From the NCBI RefSeq assembly GCF_003201875.1, contig NZ_QJKD01000029.1:1-46900 (forward strand): a stretch of 46,900 nucleotides of DNA, read 5' to 3'. Position 1 is the first letter of the stretch. Each line of letters starts with the position of its first letter. Origin of the DNA: Hungatella effluvii. Lineage in GTDB: Bacteria > Bacillota > Clostridia > Lachnospirales > Lachnospiraceae. The position numbers were made by a program, and so were the translations under genes. Positions 41,057 through 46,900 of this stretch are shown one piece after another. Below the pieces are notes generated by a model that searched no databases, was not told the origin of the DNA, and saw only the letters and a program-made list of their open reading frames with translations.

Positions 41057-42172
41057 TCATTTCTGATGCGCCTCTTTCTCATAAAAATGCTTTCCATTCG
41101 CCAAAAATCCTTTTTTCGTATAAAGGGGCGTATCTCCAGACAGCGGAAGCGTAACCGTCTGTCCCGTAAAGCCCGCCTGGTATATGGCAGTTATCACCTC
41201 CAGCGCCAGGCGGCCATCCGCGCTGCTCTCCGGCGGCAGTTCCCCGCTCTCCAGGAAATGCAGCACCGTATCGATCTGGCCTTTATGACCGGTATACCGG
41301 GGCGGCGGCATCTCCCGGTAACGCGTCTGAAGCTGTGCCTCAAACGCTTCGTTTTCGACAGGAAAGCCCGTTGGTGCAGACCTGCTGCTCACCGCCTGCC
41401 AAGGGGACGCCACGCCCGCCTTTTCGCACTGAAAGCGCAGCCTCTGGCCTTCCCCGTGCGTTACGAGAGAGGCCGTTACCGTCACGAGCGCGCCGCTATC
41501 ATAGGTAAGAATCGCGGCGGACACATCCTCCACCTCGGCATTGTCATGTGCTGCATTTCCCAGGACAGCCGTCACCGTGCGGGGAGCTCCCATGATCCAG
41601 TTCAGCAGATCGATCTGATGTACGGCGTGGTTTAGAGTACAGCCTCCGCCTTCCATTTCCCATGTGCCCCGCCACCAAAGATCGTAGTATTCCCGGCCTC
41701 TGAACCACAGGGATTCCACTTGTCCGAATAAGACCTTTCCCACGGCTCCGGAGGAGATTACGCTCTTTAAACTCCGATTGTCCCGCAGGTAGCGGTTCTG
41801 AGAGACAACACCAAGATAACAGCCGGTCTCCCGCTGAACCTGCATCATCTCGTCACACTCTTCCAGTGAAGACGCCATGGGCTTTTCCACCAGAACGTGT
41901 TTTCCCGCTTTCATGCAGATCACGGCGCTCTCCCCATGGGTAAACGGCGGAGTACAGATGCTGACCAGACGGATGTCGCTCCGCTCTGCCATCTCTTTAC
42001 AGTCGCTGTAAACAGCCGTGTCTTTTAAATGGTATTTTTCTTTCAGCGCCTCCGCCTTTTGGGGAACGAGGTCGCACAATGCTATGATACGGCACCTGTC
42101 CTGAAAGGCCAGATACGCCTCGATATGGCTCTCTGAAATCACGCCTGTTCCGATCACTGCGACGCCGGTCAT
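41057..42172 (-). CDS. Gfo/Idh/MocA-family NAD(P)-dependent oxidoreductase
   Basis: A 371-residue dehydrogenase with a Rossmann fold (VAVIGTGVISESHIEAYLAF) and the family lysine block HVLVEKPMA. A C-terminal substrate domain contains GGGCTLNHAVHQIDLLNWIMG, with the family His. It would oxidise or reduce a sugar or sugar acid in the cytosol, perhaps the released uronate. It is the first gene of the six-gene operon and is divergent from the AraC regulator. AAGGAGGGG precedes the ATG. Confidence 0.9.
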   Translation of the reverse strand: MTGVAVIGTGVISESHIEAYLAFQDRCRIIALCDLVPQKAEALKEKYHLKDTAVYSDCKEMAERSDIRLVSICTPPFTHGESAVICMKAGKHVLVEKPMASSLEECDEMMQVQRETGCYLGVVSQNRYLRDNRSLKSVISSGAVGKVLFGQVESLWFRGREYYDLWWRGTWEMEGGGCTLNHAVHQIDLLNWIMGAPRTVTAVLGNAAHDNAEVEDVSAAILTYDSGALVTVTASLVTHGEGQRLRFQCEKAGVASPWQAVSSRSAPTGFPVENEAFEAQLQTRYREMPPPRYTGHKGQIDTVLHFLESGELPPESSADGRLALEVITAIYQAGFTGQTVTLPLSGDTPLYTKKGFLANGKHFYEKEAHQK

Positions 42173-42239
42173 GGTCTCCCCTCCTTTATACTTTTTACTT
42201 TTACACAGAGACCGGTGCCGCCGGACGGTGTCACTTCCC

Positions 42240-42298
42240 TGTGCAAAGTGTTTTTAAATATTGTTTATTTACAAATGCATTATAACAAGTTGCACAAT
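42240..42298. promoter_or_regulatory. TTGCACA sites and -10 upstream of the oxidoreductase operon
   Basis: TTGCACA occurs on the minus strand at 42246-42240 and inside GTTGCACAAT on the plus strand at 42289-42298. A minus-strand TATAAT (42284-42279) lies just downstream of the second. These may be sites for the divergent AraC regulator. The promoter has a weak -35. Confidence 0.4.
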
Positions 42299-42365
42299 AA
42301 AAAAGAATGAAGGAATCAAAGGCCATTTGTAATTATTAAAGATAAAATTCTGTTTAAAAACTCCG

Positions 42366-42394
42366 TTGCACAATTGTTTTTCCTACTCTATAAT
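42366..42394 (+). promoter_or_regulatory. Promoter of the AraC-epimerase unit
   Basis: TTGCAC (42366-42371) and TATAAT (42389-42394) are 17 nt apart. The -35 is embedded in a second exact copy of GTTGCACAAT (42365-42374), so a protein bound there would control this promoter, for instance by autoregulation. Confidence 0.7.
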
Positions 42395-42449
42395 GAAGCC
42401 ATACCACAAACAGAATTATCTCCGCATCACAGGAAGAAAAGGAGCTTTT

Positions 42450-43289
42450 ATGATTCCTGACTTTAACAACATGATTCCTGAACTTCATTATTACATACAC
42501 AGGAAGTGCACGCCCAACTGGAAAATCGACGCAAATGTGATCCCCTTCATCGACATTACATACGTCATAGACGGAAAGGCCGAGTACAACATCGGAGGCC
42601 ACATTTATACTGTAAAAAAAGGCGATTTAATATGCATCCCTCAGAACACCTACCGGGCGGCCGTCAACATTCCGGAGGACTTGATGGAGTGCTACTCCAC
42701 CAACATCTTTCTGCGGGATCAGTTCGGCCAGGAAGCCCGCCTGCCGCTTCCCATCATCAGCCACATCGGGATCATCCCCCGGCTGATCTCGCGTTTCCAC
42801 GAAATCCACGAGGAATGGCTGCAGAGGGATTTTGGATATATGCTGAAGATACGCGGAATCTTATGCCTCATCCTGTATCAGATATCCAACCTGATCCTGA
42901 ATGAAAACCATTTGAGCCAGGAAGACCCCCGCATCAAAAACAGCATCCGCTATATGAGCATGCATTATCAGGACCCGCTGACCATCGATCTGATGGCCCG
43001 CCAGTTCCATCTCCATCCCGTCTACTACGGAAGTCTGTTCCGGGAGGCCATGGGGATGACCTTCAAGCAGTATCTCATCTCACTCCGTTTAAACTATGCA
43101 GAGAATATGTTAAAAAGCGGGGAATACAGCGTCAGTGAGGTAGCGCTGCAATGCGGATTTTCAGATATCTTCTACTTCAGCAAGCTGTTTAAAGAGAAGA
43201 AGGGAATTCCGCCCTCCGGCATGTTTCCGCCGGAGAGAAGAAAGAAAAAAGAAGACACGATTTTACTGCCAGGAGGAAAAGAAGAATGA
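42450..43289 (+). CDS. AraC-family transcriptional regulator with cupin sensor
   Basis: A 279-residue regulator: N-terminal AraC-type cupin (IDITYVIDGKAEYNIGGHIYTVKKGDLICIP) for ligand sensing, and C-terminal double helix-turn-helix (LTIDLMARQFHLHPVYYGSLFREAMG; SVSEVALQCGFSDIFYFSKLFKEKKGIPPS). It has no receiver domain. AAGGAG lies 5 nt before ATG 42450; the longer frame from 42366 begins inside the promoter. It probably activates the divergent GH67 operon and overlaps the epimerase gene by 4 nt. Confidence 0.9.
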   Translation: MIPDFNNMIPELHYYIHRKCTPNWKIDANVIPFIDITYVIDGKAEYNIGGHIYTVKKGDLICIPQNTYRAAVNIPEDLMECYSTNIFLRDQFGQEARLPLPIISHIGIIPRLISRFHEIHEEWLQRDFGYMLKIRGILCLILYQISNLILNENHLSQEDPRIKNSIRYMSMHYQDPLTIDLMARQFHLHPVYYGSLFREAMGMTFKQYLISLRLNYAENMLKSGEYSVSEVALQCGFSDIFYFSKLFKEKKGIPPSGMFPPERRKKKEDTILLPGGKEE

Positions 43290-44212
43290 AAGCATTGATT
43301 ATTGGAGGAAGCGGCGGCTTAAGCGGCATGCTGGCTTCCATGGCTAAAGAAACGTATGAAGTCTGGGCGCTCACCAGGGGAAAACGCCCTCTCGGCGCTG
43401 GAATTATCCCGCTCTGTGCGGACCGGGACGACAGGGAAGGATTTAAGAATGCCATACTGGGAGCGGGTGTCACCTGGGATGTGGTTTTCGACTGCATCTG
43501 CATGAACGAACGCCATGCAAAGCAGGACCTGGAGGTGCTGTCTTCCGTGAGCAGCCGGCTGGTGGTCATCTCAACCGACTCCGTCTACGATCCGGCGCGC
43601 AAGACGACGCCACAGGCGGAAGACGGATTCTTCGTGGAGGAAAAGGGTGCGCCGGAGGAATGCAGCTATGCGGGGAACAAGCGGAAGATGGAGAAAGTCT
43701 TTCTCCGCTATTTTTCCGGAGAAGGGGAACACGGACTTAACGTTACGCTCTTTCGTCCCGGCCATATCTACGGCCCAGGTTTTCTGCTGGGCTGCTATCC
43801 GGAGCACAGCCGCCAGAAGGAGCTGCCGGATCTCATTCTGGCAGGACATCCCCTCTCCCTCGTAACCGGCGGAATCCACATCACACAGCCGGTCTTCGTC
43901 CGCGATCTGGCGCGCACCATGCTGGACTCGGTAAACCGGGAAAGTGCCTTTCAGCAGATCTTCTGCATCGGCGGCCCGGAAGCGGTGGAAAACCGCCTGT
44001 ATTACGAAATCCTGGGAAGACTTCTCGGTGTGGAAATCACCATACAGGAACTGCCTCTCACCGGATACCTTGAGGCCCATCCCGAATATTCCGGCCACTT
44101 ATGCCACCGGATCTACGATTTATTGAAACTAAAGGCCGCCGGTGTCCGGCTGCCCGATACAACGCTGGCAGAAGGCTTAAAACTCCATCTGGAATCTCTT
44201 GGATATTTATAA
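43286..44212 (+). CDS. NAD-dependent epimerase/dehydratase family protein
   Basis: A 308-residue extended short-chain dehydrogenase. Its N-terminal Rossmann segment is ALIIGGSGGLSGMLASMA; STDSVYD supplies the Ser/Thr; and the Tyr-Lys pair appears as SYAGNKRKME. FRPGHIYGPG and QPVFVRDLARTM are typical of UDP-sugar epimerase-like proteins. It probably modifies a sugar or sugar acid of the adjacent pathway. It is translationally coupled to the AraC gene by ATGA. Confidence 0.85.
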   Translation: MKALIIGGSGGLSGMLASMAKETYEVWALTRGKRPLGAGIIPLCADRDDREGFKNAILGAGVTWDVVFDCICMNERHAKQDLEVLSSVSSRLVVISTDSVYDPARKTTPQAEDGFFVEEKGAPEECSYAGNKRKMEKVFLRYFSGEGEHGLNVTLFRPGHIYGPGFLLGCYPEHSRQKELPDLILAGHPLSLVTGGIHITQPVFVRDLARTMLDSVNRESAFQQIFCIGGPEAVENRLYYEILGRLLGVEITIQELPLTGYLEAHPEYSGHLCHRIYDLLKLKAAGVRLPDTTLAEGLKLHLESLGYL

Positions 44213-44273
44213 ATCCCTATGCCGCCAAACGCTCATACAGGCAGGGTGTCTGGCCCGCTGTACCAGCAGACAA

Positions 44274-44314
44274 AGAGGCTGTCCGGAATCCCTTTTTCTT
44301 TCCGAACAGCCTCT
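44274..44314. terminator. Terminator-like hairpin between convergent genes
   Basis: Arms 44274-44288 and 44300-44314 pair over 15 bp with one mismatch (core AGAGGCTG/CAGCCTCT). The loop contains a T-run. It sits between the epimerase gene (plus) and ktrA (minus) and could serve both, although U-tracts are short. Confidence 0.6.
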
Positions 44315-44327
44315 TCGCCTTTACTTA

Positions 44328-45002
44328 TTATTCCTCCGACAAATACGCCTCAAACCGATTGATATTATCCCGCTTTCCGATGACCACGATCACGTCTTCC
44401 TTCCGGAACCGGTAGGTGGGCTGAATGTCAATGGTCGTATCGTGCTCCCGTTCCATCGCCACAATGTTTAGGCCGAACTGGTTGCGTATTCCCGCCTCCA
44501 TCACGCTCTTGCCCTCCAGCACCGTTGTGAGCCGGATCTCCGAGACTGCGATGTCGTCGTTCAGGCTGATGAAGTCCAGCGCATGGGGCGATACAAGGCG
44601 CCTGGCCAGACGGATGGCGATATCTTTCTCCGGGTACACCACCTCAGCTCCGATCTTCTCCAGCACACAGCCGTGCTCCGCGCTGGTAGCCTTCGATATG
44701 ACCCTGGGCACTCCCATGGATATGACGGTCAGGGTGGCCAGTATACTGGTATCGATCTTCTCACCGATGCATACGATCACCGTCTCGCAGTTCTGAATTC
44801 CGGCGCTCTCGAACGACGCCTTGTCAATGCCCTCGACGACGAAGGCCTCCGAGACCATATCACGGATCTGCTTTACCTTGCTCTCCGTGTTGTCAACCAC
44901 CATGACTTCTTTTCCTGCCTCGGAAAGGGCGGTCGCCAGTGCGATCCCAAATCTTCCCAGACCTATAATTCCATACTCTATCGTATCTTTCCTGCGTTTC
45001 AT
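44328..45002 (-). CDS. ktrA: Potassium uptake regulatory subunit KtrA/TrkA
   Basis: A 224-residue cytoplasmic RCK-type protein. The N-terminal Rossmann glycine motif is GIIGLGRFGIALA, then MVVDNTESKVKQI and VIVCIGEKIDTSILATLT. A C-terminal TrkA_C domain follows (LEGKSVMEAGIRNQFGLNIVAM). It gates the KtrB channel in response to bound nucleotide. ATG 45002 with AGGAG 9 nt upstream is preferred over a GTG at 45050, which would overlap ktrB. Length matches KtrA. Confidence 0.92.
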   Translation of the reverse strand: MKRRKDTIEYGIIGLGRFGIALATALSEAGKEVMVVDNTESKVKQIRDMVSEAFVVEGIDKASFESAGIQNCETVIVCIGEKIDTSILATLTVISMGVPRVISKATSAEHGCVLEKIGAEVVYPEKDIAIRLARRLVSPHALDFISLNDDIAVSEIRLTTVLEGKSVMEAGIRNQFGLNIVAMEREHDTTIDIQPTYRFRKEDVIVVIGKRDNINRFEAYLSEE

Positions 45003-45016
45003 TCTATCTCTCTCCT

Positions 45017-46312
45017 CTACCCTATTGTAATAGTTTCTTCCGAGTACCACGCGCCCGCCTTCGGTTTAAAGCTCCAAATGGTCGCGATGGTAAGCGGTCC
45101 AAGCCTTCCGATAAACATGGTAAGCACCAGAATCAGCTTCGCGCATCCGTTTAAATCCGGTGTAATTCCGGTGGACAGACCTACGGTTCCGAACGCGCTG
45201 ACCGTCTCAAACAGAAGCTTCATGAAATCGTATTCCGGCTCCACGAGGCACATCAGAAAGGTCTGTATACAGACCACTCCCAGCGCCAGAGTGGTGATGA
45301 TAAATGCCTGTGAGATCACCTCCGGCGGAATCCGGCGTTTGAACGCGCTGCAGTGCCTGTTGGTCGCCGCGCTGAACATGCTCTTTACCAGCACAAATGT
45401 GGTCGTAGTCTTGATACCGCCTCCGGTCGATCCCGGCGACGCTCCCAGAAACATCAGGATAGTCAGGACAAACAGGCCCGCGTTGGAAAAATTTCCGATT
45501 GGATAAGTGGAGAATCCCGCTGTTCTGGCGGAAGTGCTCTGAAACAGGGCGCCCAGCCACGTAATCTCCTCTGTCATTTTTAACAGTATGGTTCCCGCAG
45601 CCAGCAGCACGGCAGAGGTCAGAATAACGACCTTCGAGTGGAGGCTCAGCTTCTTCCAGGAGCGCTTCGCCCACACTTCCCGGATTACGAGAAATCCCAG
45701 GCCGCCGAAGATAATCAGGCCGCAGGTGGTAAGATTCAGGAGGACGTTGTCCTGATATGGAATCAGGTTTGTCAGTCCTCCCAGGATATCAAAACCCGAG
45801 TTGTTAAACGCCGCCACGGAATGGAACACGCTGATTCCCAGCGCATCCAGAGCCGGATAATCCCTGGAAAATACCAGAAAGCTCAAAAACGCGCCGATGC
45901 CCTCAAACAGCAGCGTCATAAAGAGAATGGATTCCACCAGCGCCACCACGCCCTTTACCGTAGTTAAGTTCATGGAATCGCGGATCAGCACACGGCCATG
46001 AATTCCTATCTTCTTTCCCGCCAGCAGAATAAAGCCGACGCCGACGCAGGTAACTCCCAGCCCGCCGATCTGGATTAAGAGAGCTACCACCGTCCTGCCG
46101 AATACATTAAAGGTATCCGCCGTATCTACTGCGATCAGCCCCGTCACGCACACCGCGCTGGTGGACGTAAACAGGGCGTCTATGTAGTTCACGTGAACCC
46201 CCTCGTTTGCCGAAATGGGGAGCCACAGAATCAGGCTTCCTGTCAATATAACGAAAGCAAAGCCCAGCACGACAATCCGGCCCGGGCTCAATTTACGCAA
46301 ATGTTCACTCAT
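45017..46312 (-). CDS. ktrB: Potassium uptake membrane subunit KtrB/TrkH
   Basis: A 431-residue integral membrane protein with four pore-loop repeats. Each selectivity-filter Gly is visible: TSAVCVTGL, HSVAAFNNSGFD, STSARTAGFST and ETVSAFGTVGLSTG. FLGASPGSTGGGIKTTT is the intramembrane gate loop of KtrB/TrkH. It lets K+ in, probably with Na+ coupling. ATG 46312 is 6 nt from AGAGG; ATG 46315 is also possible. ktrA follows after 14 nt. Confidence 0.95.
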   Translation of the reverse strand: MSEHLRKLSPGRIVVLGFAFVILTGSLILWLPISANEGVHVNYIDALFTSTSAVCVTGLIAVDTADTFNVFGRTVVALLIQIGGLGVTCVGVGFILLAGKKIGIHGRVLIRDSMNLTTVKGVVALVESILFMTLLFEGIGAFLSFLVFSRDYPALDALGISVFHSVAAFNNSGFDILGGLTNLIPYQDNVLLNLTTCGLIIFGGLGFLVIREVWAKRSWKKLSLHSKVVILTSAVLLAAGTILLKMTEEITWLGALFQSTSARTAGFSTYPIGNFSNAGLFVLTILMFLGASPGSTGGGIKTTTTFVLVKSMFSAATNRHCSAFKRRIPPEVISQAFIITTLALGVVCIQTFLMCLVEPEYDFMKLLFETVSAFGTVGLSTGITPDLNGCAKLILVLTMFIGRLGPLTIATIWSFKPKAGAWYSEETITIG

Positions 46313-46409
46313 CATACACCTCTCTTTTTATGATATGGCTAAGTTAGCACAAACATGCCCGGGATTCAATCCTTTATCAGAATACTTAACACAACTTTAA
46401 CTTTGAAAA

Positions 46410-46741
46410 GTTACCGTTCACGGCCCTGCTGAAAGTTTCCGCCGGCGTTCCGGTGTGTGGGAGGGGCAGGAGAAGGAAGCGTTTCCTTTTCCGAGGTTCG
46501 CAGGAACTTAAGCAGAAAGACGGGAAAAAGGGGTGGTGAAATCTGGCCTCCAAGCCAGATTTCAAGTGGACACGGAGGTGAAGTCCTTCAGGAGTTCACC
46601 GTAGTTTGCGCGATCCGCCTCTTTTTCCCGTCTTTCTGCTTTAGTTCCTGCCACCGAGGAAACAAGAAACGCTTCCTTCTCCTGCCCCTTCCACACACCG
46701 GAACACCGGCGGAAACTTTCAGCGGGGCCGTGAACGGTAAC
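46410..46741. repeat. 332-nt giant palindromic element with two inner hairpins
   Basis: The outer ends GTTACCGTTCACGGCCC and GGGCCGTGAACGGTAAC are exact inverted copies. The arms run 46410-46536 and 46615-46741 (127 nt each) with only about a dozen mismatches, most of them in a 14-nt internal loop near 46484-46497. Of the other mismatches, most are G-U in plus-strand RNA. The centre contains two hairpins: TGAAATCTGGC/GCCAGATTTCA (46537-46547 with 46554-46564) and GGTGAA/TTCACC (46577-46582 with 46595-46600) plus TCC/GGA. No convincing coding frame is present. It may be a foldback mobile element or a structured RNA. Confidence 0.85.
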
Positions 46742-46770
46742 ACTATTTTTTACTTTTTTCCAAAATACCC

Positions 46771-46798
46771 TTGACATTTTATTTCCATTGGGTATAAT
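46771..46798 (+). promoter_or_regulatory. Consensus promoter reading toward the right edge
   Basis: TTGACA (46771-46776) and TATAAT (46793-46798) have a 16-nt spacer. No coding start with a ribosome binding site follows before the window ends, so its gene lies outside or it makes an RNA. Confidence 0.75.
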
Positions 46799-46829
46799 AA
46801 TCCCGTCTTTGACACATGAATGAACGTAT

Positions 46830-46870
46830 AAGTGCCACAACCCCTTTGAAATACTGGGCTTGTGGCACTT
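46830..46870 (+). repeat. 11-bp inverted repeat downstream of the right-edge promoter
   Basis: AAGTGCCACAA (46830-46840) and TTGTGGCACTT (46860-46870) flank a 19-nt spacer that itself has CCC/GGG pairing potential. In the transcript it would be a leader hairpin; it could also be a terminal repeat of an element that continues outside. Confidence 0.55.
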
Positions 46871-46900
46871 TGTACTCTCTTCACGAAATATAGTAATGTT

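Noticed and set aside
44583..45506. Plus-strand 307-codon frame opposite ktrA/ktrB
   Set aside because: Antisense to two confidently identified genes and without any domain.
46457..46840. Short frames inside the giant palindrome on both strands
   Set aside because: Frames on both strands mirror each other because the sequence is palindromic; no start signal or protein-like composition.
1..46900. CRISPR array, phage genes or integrase
   Set aside because: No regularly spaced direct repeats with unique spacers and no phage structural, integrase or Cas motifs were seen.

Overview
This window looks like chromosome from a carbohydrate-scavenging member of the Firmicutes, most likely a gut-type Clostridia in or near the Lachnospiraceae. 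That assignment is an inference. It rests on strong AGGAGG ribosome binding sites, TTGACA/TATAAT promoters, many lipoprotein substrate-binding proteins, YesMN-type two-component pairs, a minimal SufC/SufB pair, split transketolase subunits and Ktr-type potassium uptake. Most genes lie on the minus strand, in long runs with 1-30 nt gaps or ATGA/GTGA overlaps.

Left edge (1-4600): the start of an IS1634-like transposase runs off the window. Next to it is a C-terminal scrap of what looks like a phosphofructokinase gene, then a RelB/DinJ-YafQ toxin-antitoxin operon under a perfect consensus promoter, closed by a bidirectional terminator. A minimal FeS assembly pair (sufC-sufB) and a PAS-GGDEF diguanylate cyclase follow.

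4750-15690: one sugar uptake and catabolism locus, all minus strand. It holds a lipoprotein SBP and two ABC permeases, a GntR/FadR repressor, both halves of a split transketolase, a cupin sugar isomerase, an unfamiliar glycosidase-like protein, a TIM-barrel isomerase/epimerase, a crotonase-fold protein and a D-2-hydroxyacid dehydrogenase. Three near-palindromic sites of type GTAGAACGTNCTAC lie upstream of the SBP and of the transketolase genes, which suggests one GntR regulon.

15800-21650: a TRAP transporter (dctPQM) behind a YesMN-like kinase/regulator pair, separated from it by a 412-nt region full of inverted repeats. 21700-33300: a second kinase/regulator pair coupled to a lipoprotein SBP, an ABC importer, and a large GH94-type phosphorylase. 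33900-44200: an ABC importer with a GH67 alpha-glucuronidase, a sialate-O-acetylesterase-type esterase and a Gfo/Idh/MocA oxidoreductase, divergent from an AraC regulator and an NAD-dependent epimerase. This looks like use of acetylated aldouronic-acid oligosaccharides. No ABC ATPase is present for any of the three importers, so a shared ATPase elsewhere is likely.

Four tRNA-Leu genes (two CAG, two AAG) are scattered between these modules. The right end carries ktrB-ktrA potassium uptake genes and then a 332-nt near-perfect palindrome, 46410-46741. Its 127-nt arms enclose two small hairpins. It is the most unusual non-coding object in the window. A consensus promoter just after it fires toward the right edge.
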